Source of the DNA: JAGOSP01 sp964428075
GTDB lineage: Bacteria > Patescibacteriota > Minisyncoccia > Moranbacterales > UBA1568
Length of the DNA stretch: 24,359 bases
Reading direction: 5' to 3'
Assembly: GCA_964428075.1 (NCBI GenBank)
Contig: CAYRWQ010000011.1
Location: forward strand, 1 to 24,359
In this document: piece by piece, positions 7,727 through 15,666 of the stretch
Numbering within the stretch: position 1 is the stretch's first letter
How the letters are laid out: each line of letters starts with the position of its first letter
Notes under the pieces: generated by a model
Told to the model about the DNA's origin: nothing
What the model saw: only the letters and a program-made list of their open reading frames with translations
Database searches by the model: none
Made by a program: the position numbers and the translations under genes

Positions 7727-9781
7727 ATGAAAATACAAAAAAAGAAAGTGGTGCTGTTCGCGGTGTTGTTTTTGTGTGTGTTGTTTCTTGTGACACCAGA
7801 GATGACATCTGCGGCAGGGTTACAGAGTGTCAAAGATGCCTTCTCGAACGCCAATCCGTTCAATGCGATACTTGGCGCTATCAAGACCGCTGTTTCGTGG
7901 ATTCTTTACTATGCCATTTTTGTGCCGGTTACTTGGATAGCTTCTGCGGCTATCGCTTTGTTTAGCGTTGCTATCAATGCCGACCTTCTCTCTGGGCCAA
8001 ACGGATTGTTGAATCGGGCTGAGATTTATGAGCTGTGGAAATTCGTGCGCGATTTTTGCAACATCTTCTTTATTTTCATGTTGTTAATCGGGGCTTTTTC
8101 GATGGTGTTTCAGCTTGATCGCTACAACGCTAAGAATACCTTGTTGTCCATCATCCTGGTCGCGCTTTTTGTGAACTTTAGCTTTCCGCTCTCTCGAGTG
8201 CTGATTGATGTTTCTAATGTCCCAACGTACTTTTTTGCGCAGCAGATTCTGCAGCAGAATGGCGGGAGCTCGGTTTCTGATGTAGCCGGGAAGTCTTTTT
8301 TGAGTGCCAGTCAAATGACGAAGTTGCTTTTGCCGACTAAGGAAAACGGTGAAGCGGATTATGGACAATCACTGACGAGGCTTATTGTCGCTATTATTTT
8401 TATGTTCTTGTTTGCGGTATCCTTGTGTATCTTAGCTATCCTGTTTGTGATTCGAGTGGTCGCACTCGTCATTCTCGTGATTTTTTCACCAATCGGATTC
8501 ATGAAGTTTGTCCCGGGTCTTGATAGTTACGCGAATGATTGGTGGAAGAAACTGACGGAATATCTTATCTTTGCTCCCGTGGCCATGTTTATGCTCTTGG
8601 TATCTATTCGATTTGCTAATGTCATTGGCACGTATGATACGAAGTTTACGTTCGCGGCTTCTGGAGTGTCAGCGGATGCGGCTGTGACAGAAGTGCTGAG
8701 CCAGATGATGATGTCTGCCATCCCGATTATCCTTATTATGATGACGATTTCGGTCGCACTTTCTGCGAAGGTATCGGGTACCGAGAGCGCGAAAAAACTG
8801 CACGGGAAAATGATGGCATGGGGCAAGCGGGGTGGATTTTACAATAATGCCGCTACACGCGGGTTCATTGGTGGCAGAGTGGCACGACTCGAGAAGGGGA
8901 AATATACGAAATATCTTACCTCGAAAGGTCGGGCTGATGCGAGTCGTGATACCGAAGAACGATGGAAGGGTCTTGGTAAGGGTGGTTTTTCGGGTTATCG
9001 CGGCGTGAATGAGAATATTCAGAATCGGAAAATATATGCAACAGCAAAAGAGAATCGAGAAAATAATGTCAATCATTCTGCATTGCTTAGCGCATTGCGT
9101 GGGAGCGATCCAGTGAAGGCTGCAGCAGCGGCTATCACTTTGGCTGAGAATAAAGCAGATTTGACACCCGCGCAATTACAACAAGCGGTGACGGCTCTTG
9201 GTACTTTGGGCAAAAATGCTCCTGGCGAAATAAAGAAATTGATTGCGAACGCGCAATCCGGATCATTGAATCTGACTCCTGCGCAGATGAAAAGTTTGCT
9301 GGGTAGCGAGGCGTTTGCCAAGCGGGATGATAATGGCAAGGCCGTACAGAACGCCGATGGGAGCTATGTGGTTGATCCTGATCTTTTCAGAAGTTTTGCG
9401 GGTAAAATGAAGAGCGCAGGGAAATTAGATCTGATGGTAGATTATAATGTACAAGTCAAGACAGAAGAGGCGCGACAAGCCAATGGCGGAATCCCATTGA
9501 CAGCAGCAGCTCTCCAGACCATTAAGGGAAATGCTATTCGAGAGACACTCCAGGATCTTTCAGCTTCTGACTGGGCAAAACAGAGCGATCTTATGAAGAA
9601 TTTGAACAATAATCCAGAGATAAAGAGTTATGTGCAGAATTTTGTGAATCGTAACACGAAAAATTATCAGAATATTATGGATCAAATGTCTGATGCGGAT
9701 CAGCAAAACTTTGCACGATATATTCAGCCGCCATCACCACCAAGACCACCATCGACACCATCGAACCCCGCTACTCCATAA
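7727..9781 (+). CDS. VirB6/TrbL-like inner-membrane protein of a type IV secretion-like system
   Basis: This 684-aa polytopic protein probably forms the membrane channel part of the machine. A hydrophobic signal-like start is followed by about six to seven membrane segments up to about residue 350. After these comes a long charged soluble region rich in Ala, Gln and Lys, and a proline-rich tail (PPSPPRPPSTP). This arrangement matches the VirB6/TrbL-like proteins found beside PrgI and VirB4 in CPR genomes. The ATG at 7727 follows AGGGAG (7714-7719) by seven bases, so the 30 extra open codons back to 7637 are not used. The 246-base gap before it carries no recognisable gene. A TATACT at 7705-7710 is present but sits too close to the ribosome site to be a convincing promoter. 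Confidence 0.8.
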   Translation: MKIQKKKVVLFAVLFLCVLFLVTPEMTSAAGLQSVKDAFSNANPFNAILGAIKTAVSWILYYAIFVPVTWIASAAIALFSVAINADLLSGPNGLLNRAEIYELWKFVRDFCNIFFIFMLLIGAFSMVFQLDRYNAKNTLLSIILVALFVNFSFPLSRVLIDVSNVPTYFFAQQILQQNGGSSVSDVAGKSFLSASQMTKLLLPTKENGEADYGQSLTRLIVAIIFMFLFAVSLCILAILFVIRVVALVILVIFSPIGFMKFVPGLDSYANDWWKKLTEYLIFAPVAMFMLLVSIRFANVIGTYDTKFTFAASGVSADAAVTEVLSQMMMSAIPIILIMMTISVALSAKVSGTESAKKLHGKMMAWGKRGGFYNNAATRGFIGGRVARLEKGKYTKYLTSKGRADASRDTEERWKGLGKGGFSGYRGVNENIQNRKIYATAKENRENNVNHSALLSALRGSDPVKAAAAAITLAENKADLTPAQLQQAVTALGTLGKNAPGEIKKLIANAQSGSLNLTPAQMKSLLGSEAFAKRDDNGKAVQNADGSYVVDPDLFRSFAGKMKSAGKLDLMVDYNVQVKTEEARQANGGIPLTAAALQTIKGNAIRETLQDLSASDWAKQSDLMKNLNNNPEIKSYVQNFVNRNTKNYQNIMDQMSDADQQNFARYIQPPSPPRPPSTPSNPATP

Positions 9782-9843
9782 TGGCGTGTTTGCCAGTTGA
9801 TAAGCGTGTATATATGTAAGTGAATCTCGTTTTTTCTTGTGGT

Positions 9844-11103
9844 ATGCCCAATGAACTTGCTCGACAATATTTTCCTCTGCTCGCTGATTATGATGCGCTG
9901 CCGATAGAGTCGTATCATGAGGTGTGGCGTACGTTGCGTCAGTTGCCGGTTTTCTCGCACCGACTTTTGACCTCGGATGAATTACCACAGGCTATTAAGG
10001 TATTGGCAGATCAATTCCATTTGAACGAAGAGTCGACCATATTGGTATCGGTCGCGGTCAGAAAGCTCGTATTTCGAGAATGGGAACTTGAGCAGTGTGA
10101 AAAAGAAATGAGTGACGCTTTTCAAAGGGTAGACGTGTCAAATGTGAATCGAGTACAAGAGATTGTTGCTGCAATCAAAAAAGATGTATTGACGGTAGTC
10201 CCGAGAGATACTGAATATGAATCCGATGATACCGAAAAGCCAGTAGTGGAGCGGCTCATGATTCTTGATGCCTTATCAAAATATCCACAACTTGGACAAC
10301 AGACCGTGACAAACACGCGTATCAAGCTCAAGGCGAGTGTTGAACTGGTTCGTGGTTCACTTCTGAATTGGCTGAAGTGCTATCGCGAAGAGCTTGGGGT
10401 TGGATATCATGATACGGTTCTCCGAGGCCAATTTATCTTCCGTTCGCAGAACGGACTTCGTCTTTTGGATACGGAACGCGAGCGTATCGGACTTATTCTT
10501 CGTGCCATTGAAGATCGGGAAAAAGTAGACATTGATGTGGTACACCAGATCATTCTTTTTCCAACATCGATGGTTACCGAAAGGGCGCCATTATCATCTG
10601 AGAGAGAAGATTCGGTATTTGAAGTTACCTCCCGATTTCACGCGATGCCTCGTGTGTCACCAGTAGCTCCTTCTGGAGGTCTCTTTGCTTCTCAGATGGT
10701 GAAAATTCCCGAACGCCATGAGTTACTCCCAACTTCAGCGTCAGTGTACCCAATTGGATCCTCCCATGTGGTGGAGCCTGAGAATCAATCAGTTAACGTG
10801 CCATCAACATCAGGGACACTGCAGTTTTCTTCGAAGCACGTTCTTCCGAATGAGAGAGAAAGTCTTTGGAAGCATGCGGGTCAGGAACCAACCCTTGCGT
10901 TGAATGAATTCTCAGCCACCGAATCCTCACCGCCCTTTCAATCATCTTCTCGTTTCGGAGATTCTGTGCCAACAGAAACACCAGCGGTTGCTTTGCCAGA
11001 TCGGGCTTCCGTCCGGCCGCCCACAGCTCCCAAACGGAGTCTGGATTATGGGTATATTCCTCGAGCTTCGCGTATCGATCCAGCAGAAAGCTCGTCTTTG
11101 TAA
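9844..11103 (+). CDS. Unrecognised soluble protein of the secretion-like cluster
   Basis: I do not recognise this family. The 419 aa have no signal peptide or membrane segment. Residues 1-235 look like a compact, mainly helical domain with many charged residues; its strongest features are a REWELEQCEKEMSDAF helix and a segment around LDTERERIGLILRAIEDREK. From about 240 the sequence becomes low-complexity, rich in Ser, Pro and Thr, as in a flexible tail. A GTG at 9820 would add eight residues; neither start has a clear ribosome site. It lies 62 bases after the VirB6-like gene and just before the PrgI promoter, which suggests a cytoplasmic partner of the machine. That role is inferred from position only. 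Confidence 0.7.
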   Translation: MPNELARQYFPLLADYDALPIESYHEVWRTLRQLPVFSHRLLTSDELPQAIKVLADQFHLNEESTILVSVAVRKLVFREWELEQCEKEMSDAFQRVDVSNVNRVQEIVAAIKKDVLTVVPRDTEYESDDTEKPVVERLMILDALSKYPQLGQQTVTNTRIKLKASVELVRGSLLNWLKCYREELGVGYHDTVLRGQFIFRSQNGLRLLDTERERIGLILRAIEDREKVDIDVVHQIILFPTSMVTERAPLSSEREDSVFEVTSRFHAMPRVSPVAPSGGLFASQMVKIPERHELLPTSASVYPIGSSHVVEPENQSVNVPSTSGTLQFSSKHVLPNERESLWKHAGQEPTLALNEFSATESSPPFQSSSRFGDSVPTETPAVALPDRASVRPPTAPKRSLDYGYIPRASRIDPAESSSL

Positions 11104-11125
11104 GGATCGTAACAGTACGGTTTCA

Positions 11126-11134
11126 TGTTATACT
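11126..11134 (+). promoter_or_regulatory. Extended -10 promoter upstream of prgI
   Basis: TGTTATACT at 11126-11134 matches the extended -10 consensus (TGnTATAAT) in eight of nine positions. No -35 match is visible, as is usual for this promoter class. Initiation near 11141 gives a leader of about 28 bases to the PrgI ATG, so prgI and the VirB4 genes can be transcribed separately from the upstream part of the cluster. Confidence 0.55.
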
Positions 11135-11168
11135 TCTGTAGTGGGATATTTTGTTGATAGAGTTCAAT

Positions 11169-11603
11169 ATGCAGTCATCAGTACCACAATACATTGATGT
11201 TGAGGATAAAATCGTTGGACCCTTTACCTGGAAGCACCTGGGTTGGCTTTGTGGTATGGGTGTGGTTCTTCTGGTTTTTTATTCGATTTTTGATTTCGAG
11301 CTTTTCATGATAACAGGCGCACCAGTTGCACTTGTATTTCTGGCATTTGCATTTTATAGGCCCTCAGGAATGCCGATGACCACATTTGTATTTCATGGAT
11401 TTTTTTTCTTGTTCCGTCCGAAGGTTTCGCTTTGGGAGCGACCAGTACGCGTAGCGCAGGCCCCATCTCTCGTGACGAAGCGACCTCTAGCGAGTGCAGA
11501 ATCTGTGCATGGGACGCAAGTCATGAGTGCGGAAAAATTGAAGGCCTTGGCTGCGATATTGGACCGAAGAGTGGGAACAAGCGGCAAAGAACCACTGAGC
11601 TGA
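11169..11603 (+). CDS. PrgI family membrane protein
   Basis: This small 144-aa inner-membrane protein is of the PrgI family, found next to VirB4 in Gram-positive and CPR type IV secretion-like loci and considered a VirB3-like partner of the ATPase. The N-terminus QYIDVEDKIVGPFTW is the family signature. Two hydrophobic segments follow at about 25-43 and 46-64, then a conserved FRPK region (82-85) and a soluble tail. The ATG at 11169 was chosen over a TTG at 11151 because the signature begins right after it. The last codons lie inside a 10-bp hairpin (11591-11618). Confidence 0.87.
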   Translation: MQSSVPQYIDVEDKIVGPFTWKHLGWLCGMGVVLLVFYSIFDFELFMITGAPVALVFLAFAFYRPSGMPMTTFVFHGFFFLFRPKVSLWERPVRVAQAPSLVTKRPLASAESVHGTQVMSAEKLKALAAILDRRVGTSGKEPLS

Positions 11604-11618
11604 AAACCGCTCGGTGGT
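11591..11618 (+). other. Intercistronic RNA hairpin over the prgI stop codon
   Basis: ACCACTGAGC (11591-11600) pairs with GCTCGGTGGT (11609-11618) over ten positions with one G-T wobble and an eight-base loop. The prgI stop codon (11601-11603) is in the loop. Five T occur only 13 bases later (11632-11636), so it is a poor terminator; an RNA stability or processing element, or a partial terminator before the VirB4 genes, is more likely. Confidence 0.5.
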
Positions 11619-11714
11619 GTGTCGGGTCAAATTTTTCTGGGCAGGTAAGGCGGGTCGTTCTCAATACAGAGTGTGGTGAGTCAGGGATACGCGGTCTATT
11701 AATAAGCAGATATC

Positions 11715-12410
11715 ATGGAACTTCTCAACCCAAAAACTCAAGATCCTGGATCAGTCTCAAAGAACAATACACAACAGTATGTCGATGTGAGCGAAATCCG
11801 CGATGGTGTGATCGTACTGAAGAATAGTGCGCTTCGTTCCGTCTTGCTGGTTTCGTCACTCAACTTTGATCTGAAGTCATCGGATGAGCAGGAAGGTATT
11901 ATTCTGCAATATCAGAATTTTCTGAACTCACTCGATTTTCCGGTGCAGATTGTTGTGAGTTCTCGTCGGTTAAATATTGAACCTTATCTTGGACTCTTGA
12001 GTGCTCGTGAGAAGGAACAGGAAAATGAACTTCTGCAGTTTCAGATTTCAGAATATCGAGGATTTGTGAAAAACCTAACTGAGGTGTCCAATATCATGTC
12101 GAAGTATTTTTACGTAGTTGTTCCCTTTTCGGCGGTTGAGGACAAAAAGAATGGCTTGAAGGATAAAATGCTCGGATTGTTTCGAGCGAAGGAGGCGGTT
12201 ATGCATCGTCCGGAACTCTTCCAGACTTATCGGAGCCAGTTATTGCAACGTGTCAGTCATGTTACTACTGCGTTGTCAGCAACGGGTGTGCATGTGACCA
12301 TGCTGACGACTGAGGAAATTATTGAGCTCTTGTATAATAGCTATAACCCATCAGTTTTCACCTCTGCTATTCTGAGAAATATTGATCAGGTGGAACTGAA
12401 GACCAGTTGA
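11715..12410 (+). CDS. TraC/VirB4 N-terminal-domain protein (separate gene)
   Basis: The 231 aa correspond to the N-terminal, non-ATPase domain of VirB4/TraC proteins, the part that contacts other membrane components. A segment DVSEIRDGVIVLKNSALRSV near residues 24-43 begins the domain. A QIVVSSRRLNIEPY stretch and a long charged helix region follow. No Walker motif is present. It ends with TGA just before the VirB4 ATPase gene, and both parts are intact, so this looks like a stable two-gene split. The gap of 111 bases after prgI contains only the hairpin described separately. Confidence 0.78.
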   Translation: MELLNPKTQDPGSVSKNNTQQYVDVSEIRDGVIVLKNSALRSVLLVSSLNFDLKSSDEQEGIILQYQNFLNSLDFPVQIVVSSRRLNIEPYLGLLSAREKEQENELLQFQISEYRGFVKNLTEVSNIMSKYFYVVVPFSAVEDKKNGLKDKMLGLFRAKEAVMHRPELFQTYRSQLLQRVSHVTTALSATGVHVTMLTTEEIIELLYNSYNPSVFTSAILRNIDQVELKTS

Positions 12411-12441
12411 GGTGTATCGGAGAATAAATACAGCAAACGCC

Positions 12442-14307
12442 ATGAACTTCTTGAAGTGGAAAAAGAATAAAACAGAAGGAGAGGATCAGAAGGCGGCTTC
12501 TTTAGAAAAGGCGCCACCACTTGGTTCGCTGACCGAGCATGACATGGATGCACTTTTCCAGAAGGGTGTCGCAACCGTTCAGGATCTTATTGCGCCGCCA
12601 GCTATTCGCCTCAATCATTCCATGATGCAGGTGGGGGATGTTTTTGTACGGACATACTTCGTGATTGCTTATCCTCGATATTTGTCGACTAACTGGTTTT
12701 CTCCTGTTATCAACCTTGATTTTTCCATGGATATCGCACTCTTCGTTCATCCGATCGATACGGCGGATGTCTTGAGGCAATTGCGCAAGTCATCGACTCA
12801 GGTTCAATCGCAGATGTCCATTGAGGAAGAGGGTGGCAAAATCAGGGATCCGATTCTGGAGACCGCTTTTCAGGATATCGAGTCATTGCGGGATAAATTG
12901 CAACAAGGAACAGAAAAATTTTTTCGTTTCGGTCTGTATATTACGGTATATGGGAAAGACGAGAAGGATTTGATCGAGAAATCCAGTTCGGTCGAATCAT
13001 TACTTGAGGCTCAATTGGTCTATGTGAAGCCGTCAGTGCTTCGTATGGATCAGGGTTTTGCCTCGACTCGGCCAATTGGTACTGACTTGCTTGACGTGGC
13101 TAATAATCTCAATACCGAGCCACTTTCGACGACGTTCCCTTTTGTCTCTTCTGATCTTTCGTCGGGTGATGGCATCTTATATGGTATTAACCGTCATAAC
13201 AATTCACTTATCTTGTTCGATAGGTTTAAGCTTGAAAATGCGAACGTAGTGGTCTTCGCGAAATCGGGTGCCGGTAAAAGTTATACGGTTAAGCTTGAAG
13301 TATTGCGCTCGATGATGTTTGGCGCAAGCGTGATTATCATCGATCCGGAGAATGAGTATAAGCATCTTTGCGAGACGGTTGGAGGGAGTTTCATGAAGAT
13401 CGCACTCAACTCATCGGTCCATCTCAATCCTTTTGATTTACCGCGTAAGCGTGATGAAGATGACCCTGACAGTGTACTGCGGAGCAATATTGCTAACTTG
13501 ATCGGTTTGTTTCATGTGATGTTGGGGGCGGTGACACCGGAGGAGGATTCGATACTTGATCGATCTATTCGTGAGACGTACGCGATTCGGGATATCACCG
13601 CTCAATCCGACTTCTCTCAAATGAACGCTTCATCATATCCGACAATGTCGGACCTGTACGCGGTACTCCAGAATATGGAAGGCGCAGAGTCTTTAGCGGC
13701 TCGGTTGGAGCGGTATACGGAAGGTATTTTCGGGGGTTTTCTGAATAAGCAGTCCAATATCGTACTCAATAATCAGTTGGTAGTCTTTAATATTCGAGAT
13801 CTTGAAGAGGAATTGCGTCCTATTGCTATGTACATCATTCTACAGTTTATGTGGAGTGAAATTCGTACAGAGATGAAAAAACGAATAGTCGTGGTTGATG
13901 AGGCCTGGGTGATGATGCAGCATGAAGAGGCGGCCGCCTTTCTGTTCGGTATCGCGAAACGGTGTCGGAAGTATTATACAGGACTGACCACGATTACTCA
14001 GGATATCAGTGACTTCATGACATCTCGATACGGAAAGGCCATTGTGACGAACTCTTCGTTACAATTGCTTTTGCGTCAATCGCCAGCTTCCATTGAAACC
14101 GTGGCAGAGACTTTCTATTTGACAGATCATGAGAAATTTCTTCTCTTGGAGTCCAATGTCGGGGAGGGTATCTTCTTCGCGGGAACCAAGCATGCAGCCA
14201 TCAAGGTCATTGCCTCTTACAGTGAAGACCAGATTATTACGTCTGATCCGCGACAGCTTCTGGAGATTGAACAGGCCAAAAAGGATTTTGATTCCAGAGC
14301 GTCTTGA
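12442..14307 (+). CDS. virB4: VirB4-family ATPase
   Basis: This is the AAA+/HerA-type motor of type IV secretion, working at the inner membrane to power pilus assembly or substrate movement. The protein has 621 aa. A VirB4 middle domain is followed by the ATPase core: a P-loop AKSGAGKS (273-280, with Ala in the first Gly position) and Walker B VVVDEAW (D486, E487), then a TTITQDI segment. The frame opens with a GTG at 12412; the ATG at 12442 is preferred because it gives the usual MNFLKWKK start. Because of the split, the first domain is supplied by the gene ending at 12410. No VirD4 coupling protein or VirB11 is seen, so DNA export cannot be concluded. Confidence 0.93.
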   Translation: MNFLKWKKNKTEGEDQKAASLEKAPPLGSLTEHDMDALFQKGVATVQDLIAPPAIRLNHSMMQVGDVFVRTYFVIAYPRYLSTNWFSPVINLDFSMDIALFVHPIDTADVLRQLRKSSTQVQSQMSIEEEGGKIRDPILETAFQDIESLRDKLQQGTEKFFRFGLYITVYGKDEKDLIEKSSSVESLLEAQLVYVKPSVLRMDQGFASTRPIGTDLLDVANNLNTEPLSTTFPFVSSDLSSGDGILYGINRHNNSLILFDRFKLENANVVVFAKSGAGKSYTVKLEVLRSMMFGASVIIIDPENEYKHLCETVGGSFMKIALNSSVHLNPFDLPRKRDEDDPDSVLRSNIANLIGLFHVMLGAVTPEEDSILDRSIRETYAIRDITAQSDFSQMNASSYPTMSDLYAVLQNMEGAESLAARLERYTEGIFGGFLNKQSNIVLNNQLVVFNIRDLEEELRPIAMYIILQFMWSEIRTEMKKRIVVVDEAWVMMQHEEAAAFLFGIAKRCRKYYTGLTTITQDISDFMTSRYGKAIVTNSSLQLLLRQSPASIETVAETFYLTDHEKFLLLESNVGEGIFFAGTKHAAIKVIASYSEDQIITSDPRQLLEIEQAKKDFDSRAS

Positions 14308-14324
14308 CCAGGAGGGAATAGGTT

Positions 14325-14360
14325 GTGAATATTGTTTGGGTTAAGTATTGTTCATTGTAA
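14325..14360 (+). other. Tiny ORF behind the strongest ribosome site in the window
   Basis: AGGAGGG (14310-14316) is followed after eight bases by GTG, then by 10 more codons and a TAA (peptide MNIVWVKYCSL). It lies between virB4 and the next membrane-protein gene. It could be a leader peptide, the relic of a longer gene, or chance. Confidence 0.25.
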
Positions 14361-14420
14361 TAAACGGTTTCCCCTTGATTCGTATTATTGTAGAATACGG
14401 GATACTCGTTTCATATTTCT

Positions 14421-14978
14421 ATGGTGAATGCCGCACAGCAATCAGTACCGGACTATAGTCGGATTCAAGAGGCAACCCGGGAGAGAGCATCGCGGACGAC
14501 CGATGCTGCTTCACAAGAACGTACTTTGCCACGAAGAGAGGCAGAGGCATCTTCTGATGAACAAAAAAGACCAAAACGGGTGAGCTTGGTAGCCTATATC
14601 GGTCCGCTTGTTTTGGCTGGTTTTAAGGATCTTTTGGATTTAGCGTTGCTGGGTTCATTTCCGGGTATCGGAACTGTGGTGACTGTGTGCGTGTATCTGG
14701 CTATCTTCTTTCTCTTTCTCATTACGGATGATCTGACGGTTCGGTTAAAACCCGTGTTTCTGTTTCAAGCGGGAGGAGCCTTGATGTTTGGCACGCTCGC
14801 TGAAGGGATCGCTTTTGGATTAAATTTCTTGCCGATTGGGTTGGGACTCATTGTCGGTATTTACATTCGAGAGAAAAAGTATACTTTCATGGCTGGTGGT
14901 TCTGGGTTGAATCTTCAGTTAGTCGTGAAGCGACAGGTAATCGGAAAGTATCTACCAAAGCGCATGAGCATGCGATGA
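14421..14978 (+). CDS. Small polytopic membrane protein of the secretion-like cluster
   Basis: I do not recognise a named family. The 185 aa start with a charged, disordered N-terminus (1-52). Three or four hydrophobic segments follow (about 55-78, 82-102, and 112-150, which may be two), then a short basic C-terminus. There is no signal peptide and no catalytic motif. It starts 113 bases after virB4, which suggests a structural membrane subunit of the machine, but the role is inferred only from position. No clear ribosome site is seen before the ATG. Confidence 0.75.
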   Translation: MVNAAQQSVPDYSRIQEATRERASRTTDAASQERTLPRREAEASSDEQKRPKRVSLVAYIGPLVLAGFKDLLDLALLGSFPGIGTVVTVCVYLAIFFLFLITDDLTVRLKPVFLFQAGGALMFGTLAEGIAFGLNFLPIGLGLIVGIYIREKKYTFMAGGSGLNLQLVVKRQVIGKYLPKRMSMR

Positions 14979-14994
14979 ATTTTTGAATAAACTT

Positions 14995-15657
14995 ATGACT
15001 CTGTTTTTCCAAAGAGTAGAGTGGAAGGGTGAGACCGTCATGACGACGCTATTCGTCTTTTTAACACTGCTTTGTTTACATCTTCTTCCTGAAAGTCCAA
15101 CGCCTGATCCGGTTATACAAGGATTGATTGGAAGTAGTGTATTTTTCTTGGTGCTTCCAGTATTGTATTGTAAAATGATTTTGAAGAAACCTCTTTCGGT
15201 TTTGGGTATACGCAGAGCGAGGTGGCTTCCCGCTTTTTTTTGGGGAGGAGTGATGATGGCATTGGGGGGTATCCTCTTATTGTTTCTGGTACCAATCGAG
15301 AATTTTCGCCTTGCTTACCAGTTGCCGTCATTTGTCGAAAGGCATTTTCTCTGGTTTGTTGCCTATGAAGTGATCGTAGTTGGCAGCCTCTCGCTCCTGT
15401 ACGAAGTATTTTTTCGAGGTTTAGTGATGCAGTTTTGGTTGAAATCATTGGGGGTGAGAGCGATTCTATTACAGTCGATTTTGTTCGCTGGTTTTGTCTG
15501 GATTTCGGACGGGTTTTCTTGGCAGTATGCTTTGCCGGTTTACGCAAGTTTTTTTTCCGGAGTGGTAGCGTATTTTTCAAGATCAATTCTTGCTTCATGG
15601 GCGGTAAACTGGGTGTTCTTCTTCTTCGCGGATACAGTATTTCTCATATTGCATTAA
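14995..15657 (+). CDS. CPBP/CAAX-protease-like membrane protein lacking catalytic histidines
   Basis: The 220 aa have about six hydrophobic segments and resemble the CPBP (ABI) intramembrane metalloprotease family. The first motif is visible as YEVFFRG (E137, R141), with one Glu where active members have two. In the second motif (FxxxH) the region reads FAGFVW, and in the last motif (HxxxN-like) it reads SWAVNW, so both expected His are missing. The protein is therefore probably inactive as a protease. A TTG at 14983 would add four residues. It lies just after the preceding membrane-protein gene and nine bases before the 894-aa gene, as expected for one operon. Confidence 0.6.
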   Translation: MTLFFQRVEWKGETVMTTLFVFLTLLCLHLLPESPTPDPVIQGLIGSSVFFLVLPVLYCKMILKKPLSVLGIRRARWLPAFFWGGVMMALGGILLLFLVPIENFRLAYQLPSFVERHFLWFVAYEVIVVGSLSLLYEVFFRGLVMQFWLKSLGVRAILLQSILFAGFVWISDGFSWQYALPVYASFFSGVVAYFSRSILASWAVNWVFFFFADTVFLILH

Positions 15658-15666
15658 GAGGAAACT

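Noticed and set aside
7474..7884. A 136-codon minus-strand frame across the gap before the VirB6-like gene
   Set aside because: Half of it is antisense to the VirB6-like gene, and its protein is a low-complexity mix without any fold signal.
11432..11827. A 131-codon + strand frame across the prgI-TraC-like junction
   Set aside because: It overlaps two well-supported genes in another frame and crosses the hairpin; its protein has no recognisable features.
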